This document shows positions 47,641 to 59,793 of a stretch of DNA of 64,000 nt, one piece after another. Source of the DNA: Linyphia triangularis (Eukaryota > Arthropoda > Arachnida > Araneae > Linyphiidae); contig OZ021725.1 in assembly GCA_963978545.1 (NCBI GenBank), forward strand, positions 85,048,305 to 85,112,304. Direction: 5' to 3'. A program made the position numbers and the translations under genes. Below the pieces are notes generated by a model. It was not told the DNA's origin and did not search any database. It saw only the letters and a list, made by a program, of their open reading frames with translations. Numbering within the stretch: position 1 is the first letter of the stretch; each line of letters starts with the position of its first letter.

Positions 47641-48113
47641 CTTTATCTGATTGTGGATTTTCATCGAAAAACTGACTGCTCTTTAAGATTTTTTTTATTG
47701 TCGATTATACTTTCATTGTCGAGCATGATGTAGTTATATGGAATGAAATTAGTTATCATTTTTGGTAGGTTTTATTTTTTGATTAAGGTCAAGAGAAAAA
47801 TATTATTACAATATAATAAACTTAAAAGTAATGGTATCCCAATAGACAGTCCAAAAGTTGAGAAACCATGTGTGATGAAATTTCAAGCAGTAATGGTAGG
47901 TAAATAGGAAGTTACACCTGTAGTTATTTCGATTACATCGTATACAAAAACTAAAATAATTTTGATTGACAATTCCCAATTTGTCTAATTATTATCATGA
48001 GTTTGCGGCCACCCACTTCTTTGCATAAAACAATTGTCTGAGAATTTAGCATTGCTGCAATAGCTCCTTTAACGTTTCGAAGGCATTTTTCTCATTTCGC
48101 GATTTTTGAAATT
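47641..48113. other. No recognisable feature
   Basis: AT-rich flank of the composite SINE insertion. Confidence 0.4.
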
Positions 48114-48127
48114 CCCACCATACTCAA

Positions 48128-49038
48128 GCCGACCAAACTGTATAGTGGTCAGCGTGCTAGCTTCTAGACCGCGAGGTTGCGGGTTCGAGTCCCGTGTTTG
48201 GCATGGGTGTTTGTAAATGTATGTTGGCTTGTCTAATGACGAATGTTTCGGCGCATTATTTCGGCGCAATGAATTCAATCGAATTTTGGGGGTGTTACTG
48301 TCCCTAAAAGGCCGTTTTAGGAAATACTAATAAACCAACTTGCCTTTATCCAATCGCACTAAAATAGTAATTTACCGACCATTGAAAAAGCTCTTTCCTG
48401 TTGAAATTTTTTTTTTTAATTAATAAATATAAATAAATAAATAAATAAGTAAAAAAATTGTTTTACTAAAAAATAAAGGTATTTGCATGTGAGTGTATAA
48501 TTCCACGTTCATTTTAAATAAATAAATTTTGAAACGTAGTTTGCCACACATTTTACTGATAGAAATGTTTTTGATATTTAAAATTACGTGCAAACACCAA
48601 GCAAGCTCTGTTTACGGAATCGGCGCTGTGTTAGTTAACATAAAAATTGGCAATTCATGTAAAAGTTTTATATTAAAAACTTTGTTTTTATGGATTATAT
48701 TTTCAACATTTATTGAATTTTCTAAGGATATTTATGAAAGAAGTAAATGTGTTAAATTTTTATTATAGTACTACTGACAAAGTAATCTCACTAAGTGTGA
48801 GATTGCTAAGTGTTTATATTAAGTATCATTGAACTACATATGAAATTCAATGATATATTTAGCCGACCAAACGGTATATTGGTTAGAGTGCAAGCTTCTA
48901 GACCGCGAGGTTGCGGGTTCGAGTCCCGTGTTTGGCATGGGTGTTTGTAAATGTATGTTGGCTTGTCTAATGACGAATGTTTCGGCGCATTATAGCCCTC
49001 GTGTTGCTGACGGCGCCAGATAATCTGAAAACAACCAA
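48128..49038 (+). mobile_element. Composite insertion: SINE interrupted by a copied segment
   Basis: A SINE head (48128-48258) breaks off at GGCGCATTAT. A short TTCGGCGCA joins it to a ~770-bp copy of 42837-43612, which ends in a complete SINE (48862-49038). The whole insertion is flanked by CCCACCATACTCAA at 48114-48127 and 49039-49052, so the original event was one SINE insertion here and the rest was added later. Confidence 0.85.
48862..49038 (+). mobile_element. tRNA-derived SINE, hybrid copy
   Basis: The 5' flank equals that of the SINE at 43435. The 3' half lacks that element's private changes and agrees with the broken SINE at 48128 (GTGTTTGGC). Private change TATATTGGTTAGAGTGCAAG in the A-box region. 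Confidence 0.85.
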
Positions 49039-49052
49039 CCCACCATACTCAA

Positions 49053-50839
49053 AATGCTAAAACTTCAGCAAATATAAATGAAGTGCCTCGATTTTTTTTT
49101 TTTTTTTTTTTTTCTTTATATATATATCTTCCTAAAATATTATTTTTTTGACAAAAATAGGCATGGATTTTTGAATAAAATATTTTTTTTTACATATTTA
49201 AAAGTTGAAAAATTCCACTTTTTTACGCTTTCTTTTACCTATTAACACATTAACTATCGTTTTCCCCGAAAACTATTTTACTTTTTGTAAATCCGATGAA
49301 TAAAAAGTTAGAGTTTATTACTAGGGAAAAAAAATTCCAAAATTTCCAAATTTTTTTAAAAAAAATCGGGAAAAAATATTGAAAAAAAAAAAAGAAGATA
49401 GAACTTGAAACTTTAGGAATTTTTTTAGAAATTTAAAAATTTTGAAAATTTAGAGCACTATGTGAACTTTTTTTAATAACATTTGGTTTTTACTTAGTAA
49501 TACTTCCAAATATGTAACAATTATAACTTTAAAGGCTTAAAAAAAAAAAGAAGGAAAATAAAAAAAAAATTAAAAAAAATGAAAGAGTTTGAAGGGTACA
49601 AAGTCCCCTTAACATTAAAACAATTTGTAGCCAAATTTGAATATTGCAACTAATTCTTAAAACTGGTGTATTTGGAATTCGATTCAACGTACCACATGTC
49701 TCATCTTTTTGTCCCTCATTGTTTTGCAGTTAATTCACTTCAAATTGAAGTAGCAATTTCTGAAACACCATTCATGTGAGATGTTGACTTTTCATTTGAC
49801 ACACAAGAAAACACTGACGCCTATTTGTCTTAACTATTTCATCGAGCAAATATTCAGAACTAACAATCAAGGCGAAATCTTAAGAATAAAAGTCTGAATC
49901 TAATGACTAGAAATACGTTCGATAAATGTGCGCGTGGGTAAGCACGATATTTTGACTTTCTTATGGACGCATTCCTGAACAAAATTCAAATCTTTTCTTT
50001 TCCTCACGCTTCCTTCATTGAACAATAACAGTTTGATCCATATTTATTTAAACGTATTTATTCTTGTATGTAACATGTTTAATGCTACATAAAGGCGAGC
50101 AAATAAAAGTATGACGCGTACTTATAAACAAGTTACTTCTTTTGTAAGAGTCACATAACACTGTTTAATACCTACAGGCATTTCAAATTCTAAAGCCACC
50201 TCTCGATATGTTCCAAATTTCACAAAGGATTATTAAAAGAAAAAACCTTTTCTATACGTAATTTCCAAATAGATTTCACAAAGAAAGGAATATCGATATT
50301 TTTCAAATGTGTTTCTCGAGGAATTGAAAATAAAATTCTCCTTTTACTAAATGATTCCTTCCATAAATAATTTAAACTCAGCCTAATAGATTAAATTTGT
50401 TCATGCTTTTTCGTAAAGCTTACAATTGACATTTTTCAAATCGTTGCTCTATTGTGAATTGAAATGACAAATGCATTTATTACTGGAGGCGGTATTAATG
50501 TAAATCTATACAATAATGTTTTGAGATGATTTGATGCCAAAAGGAAAGCCAGGCATATAAATATTTAATTTCTTGATTGTATACTGTTGCCACAGGTTTT
50601 AAATATTTACTCAAATTAAAAGGTAGGTTGTTTCTGCATTTAAAATAACCCCTCCATAAATTTTGTTTTTCTAGTTGTAGTTAATAATGTTTAAAAGTGA
50701 CGGGGTTATATAATATTGAACACACATATTTGTTGTATTAATCAAATATAGTTTATGTGTTGTTGCCGAAAAGAACGAATCGCATTGTATAGTTGACTTT
50801 CAACAAAATTATTTACAGCACAAGATTAACATTTGTACG
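49053..50839. other. No gene; A/T homopolymer-rich
   Basis: T21-class run at about 49092-49113, then many A6-A10 runs up to 49590. No ORF of note. Confidence 0.5.
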
Positions 50840-50847
50840 CCCTTTAT

Positions 50848-51376
50848 TAGAGGTCGGCGATATATCAATACGACATTATTTTTATCGATATTTCTAAAAA
50901 AATATCGATAAAAGTCACCGATATACCGATGTTTTCAAACACTTAGTTTTTTGATGATCGTTTTGTAGTTCCATGTGTTTTTTCGATTTTCTTTATTCTC
51001 TTTTCAAAACCTTCAAAATTAAAATTTGAACTTGGCTGAGAGACAGTTAAAATATCACAAATATTCAATATTTTGTCATACACATAAAAGCTATTGAAAA
51101 TTATCTAAATTTTTCTTAAAATCACTGCACCAATTAAGCGAAAATATAACTTTTTTTTTTTTGTAATCGATCCATTTCAATTGAAAAACTAGTCACCTTA
51201 CAAAAAAGCAATCACCACGAAAAGTAGAAATTTGCCCAGAAAAACTTTGTTTCTGGCAAAATTAAAAATCAAATTTAAACAAATCATGTACCGATTTATC
51301 GATATTTTATCGATATTTTTTTTCTATGCAACGATATAGAATCGATATTTGTTTTGATCGATATTTCCGGCCTCTA
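50848..51376. mobile_element. hAT-type MITE rich in ATCGATA, second full copy
   Basis: The ends are TAGAGGTCGG and CCGGCCTCTA, with an exact 8-bp target duplication CCCTTTAT at 50840-50847 and 51377-51384. The interior matches the element at 594-1142 with small indels. Non-coding. Confidence 0.85.
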
Positions 51377-51384
51377 CCCTTTAT

Positions 51385-51847
51385 CCACATGACATAAAAG
51401 TTTAGTCAAATGCTATGTATACTTTATATTTGTTATTTAACATAGATTAATTTATATAAATTTCTATTGAATTATGACTTCTTTAAGAGGATTTCATATT
51501 CTCTTGTCGAACATAATCTTACTATATTTAGATACATTTTTTTAATAACGAATACTTAGTGCATAAAAAAAATTAAATTTTACAAAATATGCTCAATTTG
51601 ACCGAAACATTTGATGATTCTCTTTACTGCAAAATCATCTCAGCTCGAACCCAAAAGGAATGGGTATAATACGCTTAGTAGATGATCCTCATTAAAAAAC
51701 AATAGTTGTAATTAAATATGCATAAAAAACATTTCATGGAAAATAATTCTGAGATAAACATTTAAATGTCACAATTAAAGTGATATTTGGCAAAAAGAAA
51801 AATGAATATGCGGATGTATCTTAAACTTCATTTAGCTGATGGAATGT
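51385..51847. other. No recognisable feature
   Basis: AT-rich sequence between two MITEs. Confidence 0.4.
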
Positions 51848-52195
51848 CTCTGCTGTAAGCACGTGACATTTAAGTTGTTTTTTTTCTACTCATAAACAAA
51901 CTAGAATTTTCTATTAAAATTATCATGAATCTAGTAATTTTGCTTTTGTTTCATATCATATTACTTGGTGAGAAAGTTATATGGAAAAATAATTATTTTT
52001 ACTACGTGTCCCGTGCGTCAGACAACATAAAGGCATACTTGACGTCGTTAAAATAATTATTTTCCCATATAACTTTGTCACTAAGTAATATGATATAAAA
52101 TGAAAACATAACTATTAGATTCATCTTAATTTTATAATTCTTATCTGATTAGGAGTAGAAAAAAAGAACCAAAATGTCCCATGCGTTAGCCAGAG
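51848..52195. mobile_element. Long palindromic MITE, candidate
   Basis: Arms of about 150 bp face each other: CTCTGCTGTAAGCACGTGAC on the left against GTCCCATGCGTTAGCCAGAG on the right, and the AAAATAATTATTTT region next to the centre. A terminal-like TGTCCCGTGCGTCAGAC also stands in the loop (about 52007-52023). Target duplication not evident. Confidence 0.7.
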
Positions 52196-52823
52196 AATTG
52201 CCCAATTACATATATGTCAGAAATATTAAGAAACTTTTGAATAATTCAAATGAGTACAAAACGTATTAAAAAAAATCTAACCATCTGATGACATAAATGA
52301 TTTCCATTGCTGTAAAAAGCATTTCCATTACCATATACAATTTCCATTACTGTACCATAAAATAGCTGCACTATTTTCTCAAAACTCTTCATCTATTCAC
52401 TGCCTCGAGATATGGTTACTAAGCTTTTAATTATTGGTGGATTTTTTATCTTCGTATAAAACATGAAGACTTTTCAAAAGATGATTTTTTTTTTTTTATA
52501 TAACTCACTTAGCATTATCTTAAAGACTCTTTGCGACGGAATTGAAATTGCTTTTAGAAGGGATTTGTGGCTATTAGAATCTTCGAGGGAATTCTGAAAG
52601 CTAAGTGAATTTTATAAAGAGTATAACATTGATAAGAGGCCTAGCGAGTAAAGGGAATAATTATATTTAATGCTGAGGAGTGTAAATTAAGGACCACCTT
52701 AGAAGCACTAGCAATTCAGATTGCAGAATTTATATCACGTAAGTACTCGAATAAAATGAGTGATAATTTGTACTGATATGGTTTTGTTATGACTCAATTT
52801 TCGTTTGATGTTGTTTAAGGTAC
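52196..52823. other. No recognisable feature
   Basis: AT-rich; ATTTCCATTACC-type motif repeats three times near 52300-52345. Confidence 0.4.
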
Positions 52824-53699
52824 TTGCCTACGTTGAAAAGGTCGATTTTGATGAAATCTGACAAAAAAAATATTATTCATGAATATATTAGCTCAAATCT
52901 TTAAATTTCTAAAACTATCTTTATTTTAACTCTGCGTATGTTTGAAAAAAAGTTATGACAATTTGAAACTGATCAAAAACTGTAAATTATAACCGGAAAT
53001 GACCGGAAATAGCACACCAAAACCAAAAGTCGATGATTAAAAAGTGATTTCCTTATAAATATTAATATTTTCTTCTTTTTAATAAATAAAAAAATTGAAA
53101 AAGAAGGTGCATTTTAAGTGTGTAAGTAATATGGTTTATATAGAAATTGTGTGTTTTAAAGTTTCAATGCATTTTTCTCGGAATTGATTTTCATACAAAT
53201 ATTGCTAATTTGAAATGTCATAACTCAAAAAAAATTTCACGAATCATTAAGAAATTTTTTGTGCTTCTCTTGTTGATTGTTTTCTAGGGAAAGTGCTATC
53301 GAAATTGAGATTGGATGGTTATTTTATAAAATACAACCTAAAGTTTAAATATAAATAAGGTGAAACTGTTAAAAAATCACTAACTTATTTTTCGACTATC
53401 CATAAAAAAAGTTTTAATGAATATATTTTTCTTAATGTAGTATATGCCCTAGATAAAAGCATGTAGTTTATTTATATACAATTTATTTCCTAAAAAACTT
53501 AATAGTTCTTCATTTATCTTATTTTAAGTTTTTGAAATATTTCATCAAAATTTCATGCAAAATTGCAATTTTTGAAAAATAATAATAAATTTGAATTTTT
53601 TTTACTATATTACTAATATATAGTAGTACTGAATATAAAAAGGTACTTAAAATATTACTACTTAAAGTTTTTTTTAAAAAGTGCTCCGAACGTAGGCAA
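52824..53699. mobile_element. TIR element, class unknown
   Basis: TTGCCTACGTT (52824-52834) and AACGTAGGCAA (53689-53699) are perfect inverted ends, 876 bp apart. The interior is AT-rich and non-coding. No target duplication could be read. Confidence 0.5.
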
Positions 53700-53759
53700 C
53701 CCTACTAACCATCTTTGTCACAGTTACGTCACTGCAACGAAGTTTTTCGTCGCAAAGAT

Positions 53760-53985
53760 CACGGTCACAATGTGACTTGCATGGGATATCGCAGCGATGT
53801 CGCAAAAGTTCACGTCACTTTCGACTTCCATGTGATATCGCTGCGACATCACAATGTGACGAAGTTGCGATGTTACTTTGTGATATCGCAGCGACATCCA
53901 GTGATATCCCAAAATAATTTTAGAATGAAATGCGATTTTCGCAACGAAAGTCTTGTCGCGGCGATATCACATTGTGATCAGTATG
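53760..53985. repeat. Array of GATATCGC palindromes
   Basis: GGATATCGCAGCGATGTCGC (53784), GTGATATCGCTGCGACATCA (53832) and GTGATATCGCAGCGACATCC (53880) lie 48 bp apart. An inverted half, GTCGCGGCGATATCAC, is at 53955. GTCACAATGTGAC (53764) and ATCACATTGTGAT (53966) are further palindromes. CpG is frequent, unlike the flanks. The overlapping ORFs on both strands are by-products of the symmetry. Confidence 0.8.
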
Positions 53986-54537
53986 TGATCTTAATGATTT
54001 TGGCAATTTTCGCAACGCTTCTAAGTTAGTGTATATATTATATACCCTTTTTTCATTCATATAGCCTATTTTAAAGGCAGGTAATGAGCACCACTTTTAT
54101 TTTTCATAAAATATTTCTTCTCAACATATTATTCTTGCAGTAAATCCCGATCATCGGGAAATGCTGGGAAATTAGAATAACTGAATTTTTTGGTTAATTT
54201 AAAGTCGACGTTTTTTTTTTTTTTTTTTGCCAAATTTCATTATAGCGACATTTTAAACTATAAAGAAACGTAAAATTAAAATCTTCGCAAACCGAACCTT
54301 TAAAAAAATTCAGCATGGAATTTTTAGTTGCAATACGTATGTTATATTTTATCCTTCCAGTCGGTAATAATGTGAACTTTATAAAAAAATTTAAATCATT
54401 TTCATAACTTAAAATCCTTTCAGAAAAAAAAAAAGCATTGTGCATTTTAAAATATAAAAAACAAAAAAGTCCGATAAACCGATTTCTAAATCGACCCGTT
54501 TTCGGCATGATTTAAAATGCCTATGTGTTCTATAAAA

Positions 54538-55034
54538 CAACGGTTCCCAACCTATAGGCCGGCGACCCTCCTGTGGGCCGCGAGTAGTGTGGTACTGGCC
54601 CGTGGAAGCTAATCAAGAGTCTAATAATCCAAGATAAATATTACAGGAGCTTCAAGGGTAGAGATAGGAATAATCGAGTCACTCGATGATTAGTAACAAT
54701 CCAATTATTCGATTCTATTCTTCGACGGTTTAACGAGTGAATTCTGTTTCAAGAAGATTAACTAAAATATAGAAAATATCTTCAAGTGAAGACTCGTTAA
54801 TTGAATTATCGACACCATTGATCTCGTTTTGGATAAATGTTTGGCAAAAATATCCAGTTATTACCAAAACTGCATTATTTGCATTACAATTTATAAAAAG
54901 AACTATTTTTTAATCCTTTAATTCTAAAATTTTACTAATTACTGATGTACGCACGTATTGTATTATTTAGTGAGTCGCAAAGTTTTTCTTACAAAATAGG
55001 TGGTCCGCACAACCTAAGAGATTGCGAACCGTTG
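54538..55034. mobile_element. hAT-type MITE
   Basis: Ends CAACGGTTCCCAACCT and, inverted, CAACGGTTCGCAATCT. The flanks CTATAAAA (54530-54537) and CTATAGAA (55035-55042) form an 8-bp target duplication with one difference. GGCCGGCGACC and GTGGGCCGCG near the left end resemble hAT termini. No ORF. Confidence 0.8.
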
Positions 55035-55042
55035 CTATAGAA

Positions 55043-55854
55043 TGTCGGATTTTATAAATTACTGGTAACAACGTATAGAACATGGAAATGAAATGCATAT
55101 CGCTACGGAATTCTAGACATTTAGCAAAACATTCACTTTTGAAATTGATTGCACTATCATTGACCAATCTAAACAATAAAATTATTAAACTGAAACAAAA
55201 AATTATAGATGCAACAAATTTATTTTGTGATTCCGTCTACACCAGCAGGCGACGCAACACGAGATCAATTCAAATTACCCCCTACTAAGCAGTATTCGTT
55301 TACAGCCCGCGGTTTCTTACCATCTTTATTTACCCTCGGGGTGATGAATGGTTATAAGGGGTCACTTTAGCTCATATCCCTTTAGGTCAGTTTGGTATCT
55401 GGTCTCCAGCCCACTCGCTCCCTACTTTCTTTGTCTCGCTTGCAAAATTCGCGGAACGGAACAAAGAACTAAGGGAGAGTAATGTTGTACACCTGTTCAG
55501 TTTGTTAAAATACTGGTCGCGTCTTCGAAGGGGAAGAGGGGAGAGGGGGGGGGGGGGAGTGAAAAGCGCAGTTGCCTTTCTCTTGCTTCGATCTCGACTG
55601 AATCTGATTTTCTATTTTCTTACATGATTTATTAGATTCGACTTTTTTCCTTTCCATTTTTATCTATTAATTGGACTGACTTTCCAAATAATATTGAAAA
55701 TTCTTCTTTGATATTCTGTGGTTATTGGCTAACGCTTGTCATTTAAAATTTAACGAAATGAATAATAAATAACTGCAAATAATGATTTATTTTCAATTTA
55801 AATTTGTTCTATAAAGGAAACGGGGGGGGGGGGGGTACAAATAGAAGAAATGCA
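55043..55854. other. No gene; G-rich tract
   Basis: 55528-55557 carries GGGG-AAGA-GGGG-AGA-G13, a possible G-quadruplex on the plus strand. G14 at 55822-55835. Short ORFs lack domains. Confidence 0.5.
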
Positions 55855-56040
55855 ACCCAACTGGTTAGTTGGCTTATATGCTCAACGACCTATTTTTATG
55901 CACAATGATGGCTAATTAGGCCGGGACCTACAGCTTAACGTGGATTACGAACCACAACGAACATCCATGCTTAACCCAGGATTCGAACACGGCACCTTTT
56001 GGCATGCGTGACCAGAGAGCAAACCACACAGCCATCAGAT
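55855..56040 (-). mobile_element. Second tRNA-like SINE family, candidate
   Basis: The minus strand reads GGCTGTGTGGTTTGCTCTCT (A-box-like), then GTGTTCGAATCCTGGGTTAA (B box), then a GC-richer body ending near GCCAACTAACCAGTTGGG. The body differs from the main SINE. Target duplication not seen. Confidence 0.6.
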
Positions 56041-56244
56041 AGGCACCAACCAATTTGGAAATGATGTTGAAAATTGTAGATAAATATAAAAATAATACAA
56101 CTTTAACCGTACGATTATTATTTCTAAAAAGAGTTAATTAACTTAGGAGAACAATGAAAAATACATATTGACATATAAAATACTTTAACTGGATTTTTAA
56201 GCGAACATTATTTCCTTTTATAATTTCAGTAACGAGTTAAGTTT

Positions 56245-56907
56245 AACTCGATGACTTACGACTCAGAAAAACGACTCTACATTTCTCCACGTTTTGGAAC
56301 ATCCTGATTTCAAAAATGTGATATAAAAAAAATTCGGTCTGTTTGTTTATGGTCAGCATAACTCCCGAACAAATTGACCGACGATGTTCAAATTTGATGT
56401 GAGGATTGGTAGGGGCCAAGGGACCTACCATTAAGGTTTTCGTCAAACCCGGCATGCGCATAAGGTAGTTTTCAGGTTTTTCAATGATTTCTAAAAAACG
56501 GCTCTTACAATTTTAATCAAAATCACTGTGGTGATGCCTCTTAAGGTGTTCTAAACATCCCCACCTCCGAAATTCACGTAAAAATGCTTAAATGGCATAA
56601 AAAGTTGAAGGAAGGGAAAAAAAGGGGGGGAAATTCAACACAGAGTTCTCCATCAACGATCGTTTTTCTCCTCTCCTCAGTTTCTCTTAAAAGAAAGAAT
56701 AATATAAGAATTATCGAAAAGTATATCACCGAAAACACTATTTTGGCAAAGGTTTTTTTTTTTTTTTTAACGACTCATATAATATTTATCGCCAATCTGG
56801 CCATTTTTTCTAAGCGAATGAAGAAAATATAAAACACAAATACATGTTAGTATTATAGTGTAATATTAAAAGTTGTGCGATGCTCCACGCCCCTGTTTCC
56901 CGGTTGC
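56245..56907 (-). repeat. Family B repeat, inverted copy
   Basis: On the minus strand it starts AGGGGCGTGGAGCATCGCAC and carries TTATGCGCATGCCGGGTTTG, TTCGGGAGTTATGCTGACC and CCAAAACGTGGAGAAATG in the same order as 37457-38165. Confidence 0.7.
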
Positions 56908-58084
56908 TGTGGAAGATGTAATTTCGATTACAAAGTTACGTTTCTTTATTTTAGACTATAATTATAATAAGAATAAGTAATAGATTTACATGGATTCCAG
57001 ACAAACAAATTACATTGTATTTCGAAAACTAATATATATTTAATGCAATAAACGATACAATATGTGTACATTTCTTCTGGATTTTAGAATTCTGTATTAC
57101 TGACTGCCTGAATTATTACTTGAATTACTGACTTTTTAAAAAATATTCTGGATGTAACGGATACTGGAATTTCTATTATAAACCCCTTCCCCACTTCGTA
57201 TGCAATTAAACAAGCCAGATTTATTTAAATAACATATTTAGATTTGAGCGTTTTCCGGACATATGATGCTAATGAAAACTGAACGCAAAATTTACTTGAA
57301 TATGAGAAACATTATTTGCAAACATGTATATTCATTTGGATATAGAATATTTGCTACTTGAGGAAATTTAAATCAACTAAAATCCATCATAAGTCAGCTT
57401 AAATTTTAACAAATACTTCCATGATTTGTTTTCAGCAAATGAATTTAGTTTAAGAAATGAAATGTATTAATGTACCATTTTTTTAATGTATAACTCGAGA
57501 AATGCATTTTTCAAAATGAGTGGCAGATTTCTTTTTTTTTAATTTGGCTTATTTCAATTTTGATCACTCGATAATCTCACTAAAGAACCATCTCTGCTTT
57601 CTCAATCTTTGAACTTTAATTTCAGATTTCGAGAAATGAACTTTATTTTACCTAATATTAATTTTTCCAAAATGGTATGTGTTAACTATTAAGAACAGTG
57701 TTCTTCACTACGCTGCCCGTAGTAGCAAGTCTGACAAATAGTATTTTTTTTTTCTCTTGAGAGCCTGAGAGAAATTGATATTGACTTACAATTGATATCT
57801 CACAACTGATGATATCGACAAAATCTGCAGAATATAAGAAGGTATAATTTTAATATATTTATTCAATGTTATGCCAAGTCACATGAAGACACACAAGCAA
57901 GGTTTTAATAAAAGATTCACTTATATTTTAGATTTTAATTTAAGGTAGTATAACGAAAATATTTTTTTAATTATTAAAAAAAAATCAAATATCAATTACT
58001 TTTATAACAACGTGCAAAAAATAAAACTTTTTATAATAATTTTGAATAAAAAATCGTGGCGAAAGTAGCACTTTTTCGCACTAA
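56908..58084. other. No recognisable feature
   Basis: AT-rich; no ORF or repeat ends recognised. Confidence 0.45.
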
Positions 58085-58298
58085 TGTGAAAAAATACTCT
58101 CTCGCAAGCCTAGTGCTCAAATATTATATAGGTTTGGGTATTGAAAAATATATTTTCAGAAGAAATTCATTGACTGGAGTTGCCAGCATTAACAAATATA
58201 TGTATTAAAAATATTTTTTGCTCGTAATTACAAAAAATAGTGTATGCAACACGTGGGAAAATACTTTTTCAAACTCTTTAAATTATTTGATTTGCGCT
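58085..58298 (+). repeat. Direct repeat, copy 1 (partner at 59235)
   Basis: GAAATTCATTGACTGGAGTT and TATGCAACACGTGGGAAAAT are shared with the partner 1.15 kb downstream. Non-coding. Possibly a dispersed MITE. Confidence 0.75.
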
Positions 58299-59234
58299 AA
58301 CAAGCATTTTACCTCGATTGAAAAAGTATTATATTCCCAAGTATAGTTGCATAAATAACTATTTTTCGAGATAGTAAAAAGTTCATTATTTTTTCCATTT
58401 TTCAAAAATATTTTTATTGTTGGATCTATTCTATACCAATAATTACATTTGTGATCTTGAACATACACAGTAAAAGTAATATGTATTGGCATATTCGGTA
58501 AAAATCTGCGGTCCACAAAAAACTTCAACATAACTCATACCGCTCGTCTCTAAAAGTTAGAGGTTATGCTGCTCTACAGTATTTAAAAGAATATCGTGCT
58601 GTATTCAGAAAATAAATTCATTGTGTGAGCTTATGTTCTACTTGCAAATTTCCGAAATTATATATTTACGTTTAATAATGAACGTGAATGCATTCCATTG
58701 AAACGAGTTTTACAATTTGTTATATAACTCAGCATTTCAATAAAGAAAATATACAACACATAATTGAAAAAAAGAAAGAAAAAAAGAAATGGAATGCGCG
58801 TAAAATCATATATTTGTAAATTAATTAAGAAGTAAAATTTTTCATTCCATGATAAAAGAAAATCTTTAGAAGCATCTGGTAATTCCAATGTATTCAAAAC
58901 AACTAATGAAAAATACAGCTTTAAAACATATTCGAATTTTAAACCAATCAAAAACGTTTATTTTATTAATCTGTCTTCCAAGCAACTATATATGACGTCA
59001 GAATATAAATTATCTTACTTTTAAATAAATGTAATGGCAATATTCTGGTTCACTACCCAAACACATTGGGTTGAATGTTATATGTTATGCATTTTCGAAT
59101 TGGGTAAGGTAATTTATTCATATTTTTTATTATTTAACTTCAAATTGCTATTATAATAACTTTTTATAAATTGTTTTTAGAAAATTAAATTTTTGTTGAA
59201 AGCAATACATGAGACCAGTGAAAAAAAAGTATTT
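58299..59234. other. No recognisable feature
   Basis: AT-rich; ORFs of 82 and 97 codons on the minus strand have Phe/Leu-rich, domain-free translations typical of AT-rich noise. Confidence 0.45.
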
Positions 59235-59450
59235 TCTTGCACGCCTCGTGCTCAAATATTATATAGTCTTGACATTGCATTGAAATGACACATTTTTAGA
59301 AGAAATTCATTGACTGGAGTTGCCAACATTAATAAATATACGGATTGAAAATATTTCTTGCGCGTAATTATAAAATATATTGTATGCAACACGTGGGAAA
59401 ATACTTTTTCTAACTCGGTAAATTATTTGACGTGAGCAATCACACTCGTC
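59235..59450 (+). repeat. Direct repeat, copy 2
   Basis: It keeps the same order as 58085-58298, including GTGCTCAAATATTATATAG and ACACGTGGGAAAATACTTTT, with about one difference in eight bases by eye. Confidence 0.75.
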
Positions 59451-59793
59451 AATAAGCGTCAATTAAACTTATTTATTCAAGTTGTAATTAAAATAATATA
59501 ACAAGCATCATTATCCTGGTTTGCTGTTATTGTATTCTTTATTTGCCATGACAATATTGAAACTTGCTTAACTAGAAGCTGAAACATTCTGTTTATGTAT
59601 ATAATAATCTTCTACTGGCCTAAGTATTTTCTGTAGGTATCTGGAAAATGAATATTAATTAAACATAACTCTGAGGACAAAAGAACTTCACAATTCTACA
59701 ACAAGGTCATTAAAAGTGCTTAATATTTTTGAACTTTTTCTCAAGGCCTTAAAAATGCTTATATGTCCTTAAAAGTCCTTAATTTTTGCAGTT

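Noticed and set aside
53715..54029. 104-codon ORF in the palindrome array
   Set aside because: ORFs open on both strands because of the symmetric repeats; no domain, start context or codon bias.
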